DNA of 64,000 nucleotides from Nocardia acididurans (GTDB lineage Bacteria > Actinomycetota > Actinomycetes > Mycobacteriales > Mycobacteriaceae): contig NZ_JAERRJ010000003.1 of the NCBI RefSeq assembly GCF_016741815.1, forward strand, positions 496,001 to 560,000, in the 5' to 3' direction. The position numbers and the translations under genes were made by a program. Below the pieces are notes generated by a model, which had not been told where the DNA came from, ran no database searches, and worked only from the letters and a program-made list of their open reading frames with translations. Below are positions 14,940-22,987 of the stretch, piece by piece (within the stretch, counting starts at the first letter, position 1; each line of letters opens with the position of its first letter).

Positions 14940-16169
14940 GTGTTGTCCCATCGGCCTCGAGGAGCCAAGTTGGCACTGCGCCAATCGATCAGAAGGGTGC
15001 TGGTACAGAGCGTCGGAGTGGCGACGGTGTTGATAGCGGCAATGGCCGCGGCACCGGCCGCGCACTCGGCGGTCTACCCCATTCCGGACGGGGACGGGTT
15101 CTACGGAGCCCCACCGGGTCTCGGCGGCGCGGCGCCGGGCGATGTACTCAACTCGCGCCTGGTTCCCGCGCACGGTTTCGCCGGTGCGACGGTGTGGCAG
15201 TTGCTGTTCCGCTCCACCAACTCCGGCGGTGGGCCGATCGCGGCGGTCACCACGCTCATCGTGCCCGCGGGCGGCGGGCCGCGACCGCTGGTCTCCTATC
15301 AGCCGTTCGTGAATTCGCTTGGGCTGCAATGCGCCCCCTCGCACAGCCTGTTCGACGGCAGCCTCAAGGAGGCGCCCGCGCTGAATATGCTGCTGGCCCG
15401 CGGCTGGGCGATCGCCGTACCCGATCACCTGGGACCGACCAGCGCGTACGGCGCGGCCCGGATGGGCGGTCAGATCACCCTCGACGGTATTCGAGCGGCC
15501 AAACGCTTCGCACCGGCCGGGCTCGCGGATTCGCCTGTGGGACTTGCCGGATACTCCGGCGGGGCGATGTCCACCGGCTTCGCCGGGGTCCTGGCCCCGG
15601 ACTACGCGCCCGAACTGCCCCTCGTCGGCCTCGCCATGGGCGGCGTGCCGGTGAATCCGGGCAAGATCGCCATCGCCAACGGCAACGCACCGCATCCGCT
15701 GTTCGGCCTCGGCTTCGCGGTCGCCATCGGCATGGAACGGGAGTATCCGGACGAACTACCCCTGGATCGCGCCCTCACCCCCGCCGGTTTCGCCCTCCGC
15801 GACCGCATGGCCAATTCCTGTGTGGACGACATCATTTCGGTCGGCGCGGGCAAGACCATCAGCGAGGTCTTCAATCCGGGCATGGAGAACGATCCGGCCC
15901 TCATCCACGCCTTCCACGACAACGCGCTGGAGATCTACCCGGCCGTCCCGCGCGTCCCGGTCTACCAGTGGCACGGCGGCAGCGACCAGGTCCCGCTGAA
16001 CCTGGCCATGGCCACGGCGGGCCGCTACTGCGCCTCGGGCACCCCGGTGCTGTTCGACGTGATCGGCGGAGCCGACCACGGCACCGCCATCTTCCCCGGC
16101 GCGATCAACGCGGTCAGCTACCTCTCCGACCGTTTCGCCGGACTCGCCCCACCGTCGAATTGCCGCTGA
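14940..16169 (+). CDS. Secreted lipase of the LIP family
   Basis: The protein has 409 residues with a signal peptide (Arg-rich start, hydrophobic stretch and A-H-S-A cleavage region near 44). The alpha/beta-hydrolase domain matches secretory lipases (PF03583): oxyanion strand region S-Y-Q-P-F-V-N, nucleophile elbow G-Y-S-G-G-A, acid in G-G-S-D-Q and His in A-D-H-G-T. It would hydrolyse acylglycerols or other esters outside the cell. A GTG start at 14940 is used; a TTG at 14970 is possible. A second family member lies at 52532. Confidence 0.85.
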   Translation: MLSHRPRGAKLALRQSIRRVLVQSVGVATVLIAAMAAAPAAHSAVYPIPDGDGFYGAPPGLGGAAPGDVLNSRLVPAHGFAGATVWQLLFRSTNSGGGPIAAVTTLIVPAGGGPRPLVSYQPFVNSLGLQCAPSHSLFDGSLKEAPALNMLLARGWAIAVPDHLGPTSAYGAARMGGQITLDGIRAAKRFAPAGLADSPVGLAGYSGGAMSTGFAGVLAPDYAPELPLVGLAMGGVPVNPGKIAIANGNAPHPLFGLGFAVAIGMEREYPDELPLDRALTPAGFALRDRMANSCVDDIISVGAGKTISEVFNPGMENDPALIHAFHDNALEIYPAVPRVPVYQWHGGSDQVPLNLAMATAGRYCASGTPVLFDVIGGADHGTAIFPGAINAVSYLSDRFAGLAPPSNCR

Positions 16170-16190
16170 CGGCACGACGATCCGCACCTG

Positions 16191-16225
16191 AATCGGCCCC
16201 CAGCCACCGCGGCTGGGGGCCGATT
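16191..16225 (+). terminator. 15-bp stem hairpin after the lipase gene
   Basis: AATCGGCCCCCAGCC pairs perfectly with its complement around a 5-base loop, 21 bp after the lipase stop. There is no T-run. It acts with the hairpin at 16251 as a bidirectional barrier between convergent genes. Confidence 0.65.
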
Positions 16226-16250
16226 CGCGGCCTGTCCCGGAAACGCGAAA

Positions 16251-16279
16251 CGCCCCGCCCGTTGCGCACGGGCGGGGCG
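16251..16279 (-). terminator. 12-bp stem hairpin after the MFS gene
   Basis: CGCCCCGCCCGT pairs with ACGGGCGGGGCG around TGCGC, 23 bp beyond the stop of the minus-strand exporter gene. It is the convergent partner of the hairpin at 16191. Confidence 0.6.
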
Positions 16280-16302
16280 CTCCTCCATCGAGGACGCGGA
16301 TG

Positions 16303-17796
16303 TCAATGCGCCAGAACGGGTTCCCCCTCCGCCGGCTGCGGAACGGTATTCGGCATCACGATGCCGGTGAGCACCGCGCCGACCAGGAAGATGCCGGCCG
16401 CCCACCAGAAGGTGGTGGTGTAGCTGTCGACCGCGGCCTGGGCGAGGACGCCCGGGGACGGCTGCTGACTGCCGACCGAATCGGTGAAGGCGGTGGCGGC
16501 CAGGGTGCTCAGCAGCGCCGTGCCGATGGAGCCGCCGACCTGCTGGCTGGTGTTCACCATGGCCGAGGCCACGCCCGCATCCGTGTGGTGCACGTTGGAG
16601 GTGGCGCCGATGAAGGCGGTGGACATCGCCATACCGAGGCCGAGACCCATCAGGACCAGGCTGGGCAGGATATGCGTCGCGTAAGCGGTGTCGACGCCGA
16701 TCTGGGTCAGCAGCACCATGCCGAGGGAGGCGATGAGCATGCCCGTCACCACGGTCACCTTCGGTCCGACCCGCGGCACCAGCAGCGACGGCGTGGTGGT
16801 CGAGGAGAGGATCATGCCCGCCACCATGGGCAGGAAGGCCACACCGGTGATGATCGGGGTGTATCCCAGCTGCTGCTGCATGTAGTAGGTGAGGAACAGG
16901 AACATCGCGAACATGCCGATGGCCGTGGCGAATACGGTCAGGTAGGACCCGCCGCGGGTGCGGTCGAGCACCACGCGCAGCGGCAGCAGCGGATGCGCCA
17001 CGCGCTGTTCGATCACGAAGAACAGGGCCAGCAGCGCCGTGCCGCCGATCAGGAACGCCAGGGTGACGCCATTGGTCCAGCCGTCGGATTCGGCGTGCGA
17101 GAAGCCGTAGACGATGCCGAACAGCGCTGCCGTCACCACGATCGTGCCGGGGATGTCGAGCTTGGGCCGTTCGTTGGTGACGTGCTTGGCCAGCAGCAGC
17201 ACCGCGCCGACCAGGGCGACGGCCGCGAAGACCAGGTTCACGTACATGACCCAGCGCCACGACGCCCATTCGGTGAGCGCGCCGCCGAGCAGCAGGCCGA
17301 GCGCACCGCCCGCGCCCGCGATGGCGCCGAAGATGCCGAAGGCCTTCGCCCGCTCACCGGGTTCGGTGAAGGTCACGGTCAGCAGCGAGAGCGCGGCGGG
17401 CGCGAGCAGCGCGCCGAAGACACCCTGTGCGACACGCGAGGCCACGAGCACCTCGAAGTTGGCCGCGGCGCCGCCGACGGCCGAGGCCACCGCGAAGCCG
17501 ACCAGGCCGGCGATGAAGGTGGTGCGGCGGCCGAAGAGATCGGAGAGCCTGCCGCCGAGCAGCAGCAGCGAGCCGAAGGCCAGGGCGTAGCCGGTGATCA
17601 CCCATTGCCGATCGGCATTGGAGAACCCGAGATCGAGCTGCGCCTCGGGGAGCGCGATATTCACGACGGTCGCGTCGAGGACGACCATCAGCTGGGCGAC
17701 GCCGAGTACGGCGAGCACCCACCAGCGCATGGCGTGGGAGCCTCTGCGGCCCGTGTGCGCCGCTGTGGGCAAGTCTTTCTCGAGAGTTGTCGTCAT
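16303..17796 (-). CDS. MFS multidrug exporter, DHA2 (EmrB/QacA) type
   Basis: The protein has 497 residues with 14 predicted helices. Motif D1 (L-D-A-T-V-V-N-I-A-L-P) lies in helix 1, motif A is G-R-L-S-D-L-F-G-R-R, and motif C in helix 5 reads G-A-G-G-A-L-G-L-L-L-G-G. It is a proton-driven drug/biocide exporter of the EmrB group; the substrate is unknown. It is divergent from a TetR regulator 119 bp away, with two matching operator-like palindromes between them, so it is probably repressed by that TetR and induced by its ligand. Confidence 0.88.
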   Translation of the reverse strand: MTTTLEKDLPTAAHTGRRGSHAMRWWVLAVLGVAQLMVVLDATVVNIALPEAQLDLGFSNADRQWVITGYALAFGSLLLLGGRLSDLFGRRTTFIAGLVGFAVASAVGGAAANFEVLVASRVAQGVFGALLAPAALSLLTVTFTEPGERAKAFGIFGAIAGAGGALGLLLGGALTEWASWRWVMYVNLVFAAVALVGAVLLLAKHVTNERPKLDIPGTIVVTAALFGIVYGFSHAESDGWTNGVTLAFLIGGTALLALFFVIEQRVAHPLLPLRVVLDRTRGGSYLTVFATAIGMFAMFLFLTYYMQQQLGYTPIITGVAFLPMVAGMILSSTTTPSLLVPRVGPKVTVVTGMLIASLGMVLLTQIGVDTAYATHILPSLVLMGLGLGMAMSTAFIGATSNVHHTDAGVASAMVNTSQQVGGSIGTALLSTLAATAFTDSVGSQQPSPGVLAQAAVDSYTTTFWWAAGIFLVGAVLTGIVMPNTVPQPAEGEPVLAH

Positions 17797-17822
17797 TGGT
17801 TTCCTCGTCCCCTTAGGATTAA

Positions 17823-17839
17823 CGGAGGCAACTTCTCCG
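17823..17839. promoter_or_regulatory. TetR operator candidate 1 (CGGAGGC-N4-TCTCCG)
   Basis: This 17-bp element has CGGAG/CTCCG arms, 27 bp upstream of the exporter start. A copy with the same consensus lies at 17868-17884 in the opposite orientation. Two matching palindromes in a divergent TetR/exporter promoter strongly suggest the TetR binding sites. Confidence 0.65.
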
Positions 17840-17867
17840 TTTCACGTATTGGAAGCTACCAGCAAAA

Positions 17868-17884
17868 CGGAGAGATAGCCTCCG
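17868..17884. promoter_or_regulatory. TetR operator candidate 2 (CGGAGGC-N4-TCTCCG, inverted)
   Basis: This is the inverted copy of the element at 17823-17839, 31 bp upstream of the tetR start. Centre-to-centre distance is 45 bp. It is placed to autoregulate the regulator gene. Confidence 0.65.
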
Positions 17885-17914
17885 CTTAATCCCGATTGTT
17901 GTTAGGATGAGGGT

Positions 17915-18589
17915 GTGAATCACGTCACCACCGCGCCTCCACCTCGGCGTTTGCGCGCCGACGCCGCGCGCAACCAGCAGCGGATCATCGCCGCGGCCCG
18001 CGAGCTGTTCGCCGATCGCGGCCTCGAGGTCACCCTCGACGATGTGGCCGAGCGCGCCGGCGTCGGCGTCGGCACGGTCTACCGACGTTTCGCGAACAAG
18101 CAGGAACTCATCTCCGAGGTCTTCGATCAGATGATCACCGAGCTCGGCCACGAGGTGGAGACCGCGCTGCACCACACCGACCCCTGGGAGGGGCTGGTCG
18201 GCCTGTTCGATTACGCCTGCCGCCATATGGCCGCCAATCGCGGCTTCAGCGAGGTCGTGCTGGAACTACACGACAGCATGGACCGCTTCGTGTGCATGAA
18301 GGAGCGCATCGCCCCCGGCATGAGCGCCGTGATCAGTCGCGCCAAGGAGGCCGGGGCACTGCAGCCGGAGATCGAGACGAGCGACTTCTTCGCCATGGTG
18401 AACATGGTCGACGGCGTCGCCGGCTTCGCCCGCACGGTGAATCCCGATGTGTGGCAACGCTATATGGCCGTCATCCTGAACGGCGTCCGCGGCGACGGCG
18501 TGGCCCGCATGCCGCTGACGCAGCCCGCGCTCACCGACGACGAGGTGGAGCGGGCGAAACAAGCCATGCACGACTGCCGGAAACGGTAG
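17915..18589 (+). CDS. TetR-family repressor of the adjacent MFS exporter
   Basis: The protein has 224 residues. The N-terminal helix-turn-helix covers about residues 22-68 (A-A-R-E-L-F-A-D-R-G ... V-G-T-V-Y-R-R-F-A-N-K). The C-terminal region is a helical ligand-binding domain, similar to SbtR-type regulators. It is divergent from the DHA2 exporter and most likely represses it through the two palindromes between the genes. The start is a GTG at 17915. Confidence 0.88.
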   Translation: MNHVTTAPPPRRLRADAARNQQRIIAAARELFADRGLEVTLDDVAERAGVGVGTVYRRFANKQELISEVFDQMITELGHEVETALHHTDPWEGLVGLFDYACRHMAANRGFSEVVLELHDSMDRFVCMKERIAPGMSAVISRAKEAGALQPEIETSDFFAMVNMVDGVAGFARTVNPDVWQRYMAVILNGVRGDGVARMPLTQPALTDDEVERAKQAMHDCRKR

Positions 18590-18622
18590 CGCGTCTCACA
18601 CTGACGGTTTAAAGTTGGTCAC

Positions 18623-19918
18623 ATGACCAACTGGGTGAACTGGGCCGGAGACCAGAGCTGCACTCCGGCGACCATCGCCGCACCGAGCTCGACCGAGGAG
18701 CTCGCCGCCGAATTGGCGCGCGCCGAGGCGGCCGGGCACACGGTCCGCGTCGCCGGATCGGGCCACTCCTTCACCGACACCGTGCTCACCGACGGCACGC
18801 TACTGCGGCTGAACAAGCTCGACCGGATCCTGTCCGTGGACCGGGCCACCGGCCTGGTCCGCGCGGAAGCAGGCATCACCCTCAACGCCGCCAGCAACGC
18901 CCTGCACCCGCTCGGTCTGGCCTTCCCCAACCTCGGCGACATCGACGTGCAGTCCATCGCCGGGGCCACCGCGACGGGCACCCACGGCACCGGCGCGAAA
19001 CTACAGAACCTCTCCGCCGCACTGCAGTCGGTGGAGCTCATGCTGGCCGACGGCAGCCGGGTGGAGCTCAACGAGCAGACCGATCCCGACGGCTGGCGCG
19101 CGGCGCGGGTGAATATCGGCGCACTCGGCGTGGTCACCGCCGTCACCCTGCAGATGGTGCCGTCCTTCGTGCTCGAGGGCATCGAACGACCGGTTCCGCT
19201 CGAAGAGGTGCTCGCCGACCTCGACACCCATGTGGACGGCAACGAGCACTTCGAGTTCTACATGTTCGCGCACAGTCCGCTCGCCATGACCAAGCGCAAC
19301 AACACTGTTCAATTGCCGGAGCAGCCGCGCAGCAAGGCCGTGGACTGGTTCTCCGACATCCTCATGACCAACTACACCTTCGACGCGCTGTGCCGGCTCA
19401 CCCGCCGCAGCCCGAGCCTGATCCCGTGGGTGCAGAAGGGCGCGGCCTACGCGGGCAGCTACCGGCGTCAGGTCGAACGCTCCTACCGGGTATTCGCCAG
19501 CCCGCGACTGTTCCGGTTCACCGAGATGGAATACGCCATCCCGCGCGAACATTCGATCGACGCCATCCGCGAGATCAAAGAGGTCGCCACCCGCTTCGAC
19601 ACCGCCATGCCCATCGAGGTGCGCTGGGTCGCGCCCGACGACGCCTTCCTCTCCCCCGCCGGTGGCCGCGACACCTGCTACATCGCGGTACACCAGTACG
19701 AGGGCATGGAGTACGAGGGCTACTTCCGCGCCTGCGAGGCCGTGTTCGACAAGTACAACGGCCGCCCGCACTGGGGTAAGCGGCATTTCCAGACCGCCGA
19801 GACGCTGCGCACCCGCTACCCCGAGTGGGAGCGGTTCACCGAGGTCCGGCGGCGGTTCGATCCCAAGGGCCGGTTCACCAACCCCTACCTCGAGCGGGTG
19901 CTCGGACCCGTCGGCTGA
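18623..19918 (+). CDS. FAD-linked sugar-1,4-lactone oxidase/dehydrogenase
   Basis: The protein has 431 residues. The PCMH FAD-binding domain (about 10-180) has R-V-A-G-S-G-H-S-F-T, where the His is the covalent-FAD position in this family, and G-T-H-G-T-G in the second FAD loop. The C-terminal ALO domain ends in H-W-G-K-R-H-F and F-D-P-K-G-R-F, typical of aldono-lactone oxidases. It resembles M. tuberculosis L-gulono-1,4-lactone dehydrogenase, which makes ascorbate-type products. The electron acceptor and exact lactone are not evident. It follows the TetR gene by 33 bp but is probably transcribed separately. Confidence 0.88.
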   Translation: MTNWVNWAGDQSCTPATIAAPSSTEELAAELARAEAAGHTVRVAGSGHSFTDTVLTDGTLLRLNKLDRILSVDRATGLVRAEAGITLNAASNALHPLGLAFPNLGDIDVQSIAGATATGTHGTGAKLQNLSAALQSVELMLADGSRVELNEQTDPDGWRAARVNIGALGVVTAVTLQMVPSFVLEGIERPVPLEEVLADLDTHVDGNEHFEFYMFAHSPLAMTKRNNTVQLPEQPRSKAVDWFSDILMTNYTFDALCRLTRRSPSLIPWVQKGAAYAGSYRRQVERSYRVFASPRLFRFTEMEYAIPREHSIDAIREIKEVATRFDTAMPIEVRWVAPDDAFLSPAGGRDTCYIAVHQYEGMEYEGYFRACEAVFDKYNGRPHWGKRHFQTAETLRTRYPEWERFTEVRRRFDPKGRFTNPYLERVLGPVG

Positions 19919-20067
19919 CCTGCCACACCGGCCCCGAGAGTTGACACCGTCCATTCCAGATCGCCACGATAGGTGCACACCGGTCGTTTGCTGAACGATC
20001 GCTGTGGTTCGTCGAAGTACCCCGCATGCACGCCCGCCCCGGGCGTGACACACCTAGGGAGGTTTCG

Positions 20068-20289
20068 ATGTCGCTGATGGACAAGGCCAAGGAAATGGCC
20101 GAGAAGGCCAAGGCCAAAGCCGAGGGCATGGGTCAGAAGATCGAGAACCAGGCCGACGAGTTCGAAACGAAATTCCACGACCGCGCCGACAAGGCCAAGA
20201 ACGACGCCGAGAACATGGCACAGGACGCCCGGGACAAGGCCGACGACGCCATGCGGCAGGCCAAGGACAAGTTCGGCGGCGGACAGTAG
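20068..20289 (+). CDS. Small Lys/Ala/Glu-rich LEA-like helical protein
   Basis: The protein has 73 residues, almost entirely charged amphipathic helix with repeating K-A-K/A-E/D patterns (D-K-A-K-E-M-A-E-K-A-K and so on) and no hydrophobic core, ending in G-G-G. This composition is typical of LEA-like or CsbD-like stress proteins and of some short mycobacterial antitoxin-annotated proteins. The ATG at 20068 follows AGGGAGG. The next gene begins 10 bp later and has a similar composition, so the pair forms an operon. Confidence 0.65.
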   Translation: MSLMDKAKEMAEKAKAKAEGMGQKIENQADEFETKFHDRADKAKNDAENMAQDARDKADDAMRQAKDKFGGGQ

Positions 20290-20299
20290 CCGGGGCGAC

Positions 20300-20626
20300 G
20301 TGACCGAGGACAACAACCTCACGGCCACCTCCGACGAACTCGCCGAGAACGTCAGCGAGACCGTCGGGGGTCTCGCCGACAAGGCGGGCGACGCGGCGGG
20401 GCAGCTCGCCGAGAAGGCCAGCGCCACCGCCGCGGAACTCGCCGACAAGGCGAGTACGGCGGCCGCCGAATTCGCGGATATGGCCAAGGCTTTCGCCGAC
20501 AAGTTGAGTACCGAGGATCTGCAGAAGGCCCTCGATCAGGTGCGCGCCAATCTCGAGGGCGCGGCCACCGACGTGATGAAGGTGCTCAACGAGATCGTCG
20601 AGAACCTGAAAAGCCGCATGAGTTGA
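20300..20626 (+). CDS. Ala-rich LEA/apolipoprotein-like helical protein
   Basis: The 108-residue protein starts with GTG at 20300. The centre consists of 11-residue-like repeats of the form L/F-A-D-K/M-A-x-x-A-A, predicted to form a long amphipathic helix as in LEA group 3 or apolipoproteins. The last 35 residues (L-S-T-E-D-L-Q-K-A-L-D-Q) look like a coiled coil. A role in membrane or protein protection under desiccation/osmotic stress is an inference. It is followed by palindromic GC-rich repeats and a BCCT osmolyte carrier on the same strand. Confidence 0.6.
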   Translation: MTEDNNLTATSDELAENVSETVGGLADKAGDAAGQLAEKASATAAELADKASTAAAEFADMAKAFADKLSTEDLQKALDQVRANLEGAATDVMKVLNEIVENLKSRMS

Positions 20627-20648
20627 CCCAACTCTCCGGGGCCTCTCA

Positions 20649-20745
20649 GGGGCTTCGCCCCCGAACCCCGAAATCCGGGACCTTTGGGGGCTTCGCCCCG
20701 AACCCCGGAGCGGCACGGTGTCCGGCCTCCCGACGGAGGCCGGAC
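20649..20745. repeat. Pair of GGGGCTTCGCCCC palindromic repeats plus an 11-bp hairpin
   Basis: GGGGCTTCGCCCC followed by a GAACCCCG-type tail occurs at 20649-20670 and again at 20687-20708. A separate hairpin, GTCCGGCCTCC-CGAC-GGAGGCCGGAC, follows at 20720-20745. The repeats resemble REP-like intergenic palindromes; the last hairpin may terminate the upstream operon. Confidence 0.65.
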
Positions 20746-20781
20746 GTTCCCGCATCTACTGCCCCTAGGCGAAAGGGATTC

Positions 20782-22338
20782 GTGAGCGCACCGAGCGGCA
20801 CCGACAAGACCCGTCCCGTTCATCATCGAGCCGCGGTCGCGCCCAGAGTGTTCTGGCCCGCGGCCGTCATCGTCACCGCGTTCACGGTGTACGCCATCGT
20901 GTTTCAGGATCTGGCTGCCCGGCAGGCGAAAGCCTTGCAGGACAATGTGATCGGCGGGTTCGGGTGGTACTACATCGTCATCGTGACGCTGTTCGTGGTG
21001 TTCGCGATCTGGCTGGGGCTGGGGCGGTTCGGGGACATCACGCTCGGGCAGGACGGGGAGAAGGCCGAATATTCCCTCGGCGCTTGGCTTTCCATGCTGT
21101 TCGCGGCGGGTATGGGTATCGGCCTGGTGTTCTGGGGCGTGGCCGAGCCGCTGTTCCATTTCGAGGATCCACGGCCCGGCGTGGGGAACACCCCGGCGCA
21201 GCGCGCGGATGCCGCCATGGTGCAGACCTTCCTGCACTGGGGCATTCATCCGTGGGCCATCTATGTGGTGGTGGGGCTGGCCATCGCCTATGCGATCCAC
21301 CGCAAGGGGCGGCCGGTGTCCATCCGCTGGTCACTGGAACCCCTGCTGGGCGAACGCATTCGGGGCTGGCGCGGGGATGTCATCGATGTGGTGGCGGTGA
21401 TCGGCACCGTGTTCGGCGTCGCCACCTCGCTCGGGCTGGGCGTGCTGCAGATCTCGGCGGGCCTGAATTTCCAGGGGTGGGTGAACGAACCGGGTAAGGG
21501 CCTGCAGGTGGTGCTGATCATCGGCGTGACCGCGCTGGCGACCATCTCGGTGGTGACCGGGGTGGACAAGGGCATCAAACTGCTCTCGCAGACGAATATG
21601 GGTGTGGCGGCGGTGATTCTGCTGTACGTGCTGGTGGCCGGGCCGACACTGTTCATCGTCAACGACCTGGTGCAGAACATCGGCGCGTACCTCCAGACGC
21701 TGCCGAAGATCAGCCTCTACACCGGGGCCACCGAGGGCCCGACCGGCACCGCGTGGACGCAGCAGTGGACGGTCTTCTACTGGGGCTGGTGGATCTCCTG
21801 GGCCCCCTTCGTCGGCGTCTTCATCGCGCGCATCTCGCGCGGCCGGACCGTCCGCGAGTTCGTGGCGGGCGTACTGCTGGTGCCGACCCTGCTCACCTTC
21901 GTCTGGTTCGCGGTCTTCGGCGGCGCGGGCCTGCATCGCGAAATGTTCGGCGGCGGTGGACTTGTCGGCCCGGACGGGCCCGATCGCGACAGTGCGCTGT
22001 TCGCGCTGCTGAACACGCTGCCCGGCGGGTCCATCACGGCGGGGCTGGCGATTCTGGTGATCGTACTGTTCTTCGTCACCTCTGCGGATTCGGGCGCGCT
22101 GGTGGTGAACATGCTGTCCTCCGGCGGCAATCCGGAGCCGCCCACCTGGAGCCGGGTCTTCTGGACCTCCGCACAGGGCGCGGTGGCCATCGCACTGCTG
22201 GTGGCCAGCGGCACCGGGGCATCGGCGCTCACCACCCTGCAGACCGTGGCGATCCTGATCGCGCTGCCGTTCAGCGTGGTCATGCTGGCCATGTGCTGGT
22301 CGCTGGTCAAGACGTTCCAGGCCGAGCGCGGGAGCTGA
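20782..22338 (+). CDS. BCCT-family transporter (glycine betaine/choline/carnitine type)
   Basis: The protein has 518 residues and 12 membrane helices. The BCCT signature is present: G-M-G-I-G-L-V-F-W-G-V-A-E-P-L near residue 115, H-W-G-I-H-P-W-A-I-Y, and W-W-I-S-W-A-P-F-V-G-V-F-I-A-R-I-S-R-G-R-T near 340. The carrier imports a quaternary-ammonium osmolyte with Na+ or H+. The GTG at 20782 is chosen because GAAAGG precedes it; the frame is open upstream through the repeat region without homology. It is followed by mscL, so the locus pairs osmolyte uptake with an emergency release valve. Confidence 0.9.
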   Translation: MSAPSGTDKTRPVHHRAAVAPRVFWPAAVIVTAFTVYAIVFQDLAARQAKALQDNVIGGFGWYYIVIVTLFVVFAIWLGLGRFGDITLGQDGEKAEYSLGAWLSMLFAAGMGIGLVFWGVAEPLFHFEDPRPGVGNTPAQRADAAMVQTFLHWGIHPWAIYVVVGLAIAYAIHRKGRPVSIRWSLEPLLGERIRGWRGDVIDVVAVIGTVFGVATSLGLGVLQISAGLNFQGWVNEPGKGLQVVLIIGVTALATISVVTGVDKGIKLLSQTNMGVAAVILLYVLVAGPTLFIVNDLVQNIGAYLQTLPKISLYTGATEGPTGTAWTQQWTVFYWGWWISWAPFVGVFIARISRGRTVREFVAGVLLVPTLLTFVWFAVFGGAGLHREMFGGGGLVGPDGPDRDSALFALLNTLPGGSITAGLAILVIVLFFVTSADSGALVVNMLSSGGNPEPPTWSRVFWTSAQGAVAIALLVASGTGASALTTLQTVAILIALPFSVVMLAMCWSLVKTFQAERGS

Positions 22339-22472
22339 ACAGGTCACTCCGGACATCCGGTGTGAGGGTGGCCGCGATGGGGTGTGGCAATTTCTCACCG
22401 GGCTCGGGGCAGCCCATAGACTTCGGCGCTGAACTCTCGTATTCAGCTCTCGGATTGGAATTGCCAAGCACC

Positions 22473-22919
22473 ATGTTCAAGGGTTTCAAAGAATTTCTGA
22501 TGAGGGGCAATGTCGTCGACCTGGCGATCGCCGTCGTGATCGGCGCGGCCTTCACCGCCATCGTCACCTCGATCACCAAGGGGCTGCTCGAGCCGCTGCT
22601 CGCGGTGCTGGGCGGTAATGCCGAGTTCGGTTTCGGCTTCCAGATCCTGGCCGGGAAGCCGTCCACCTTCGTGGCGCTGGGCCCGATCATCAGCGCGACG
22701 ATCAACTTCATCCTGGTCGCGGCCGTGCTGTACTTCGTGCTGATCGTGCCGATGAACCACCTCAAGCAGCGGCTGTCCAAGCCGACCGAGGTGAAGGCCG
22801 ATCCGACCGAGCTGGAACTGCTCATGGAGATCCGCGACCTGCTGGCCGCGCAGAAGACCGAGCGCGAGTCCGCGATCGTGCGCGGCGAGGCCACGACCAC
22901 CGAGACCCTCCGGAGCTGA
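22473..22919 (+). CDS. mscL: Large-conductance mechanosensitive channel MscL
   Basis: The protein has 148 residues. The N-terminal M-F-K-G-F-K-E-F-L-M-R-G-N-V-V-D-L-A-I-A is the family signature. Two transmembrane helices follow (about 17-43 and 68-95), then a charged C-terminal bundle (P-T-E-L-E-L-L-M-E-I-R-D-L-L). It opens under membrane tension to release solutes on hypo-osmotic shock. It lies 135 bp after the BCCT carrier on the same strand. Confidence 0.95.
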   Translation: MFKGFKEFLMRGNVVDLAIAVVIGAAFTAIVTSITKGLLEPLLAVLGGNAEFGFGFQILAGKPSTFVALGPIISATINFILVAAVLYFVLIVPMNHLKQRLSKPTEVKADPTELELLMEIRDLLAAQKTERESAIVRGEATTTETLRS

Positions 22920-22987
22920 TGCTCGCGAGGCGCTATCGTGCTAGCCAGAGTGTTGCTGACCGATAGCGCCTATTCGAGGAGGCAGTC

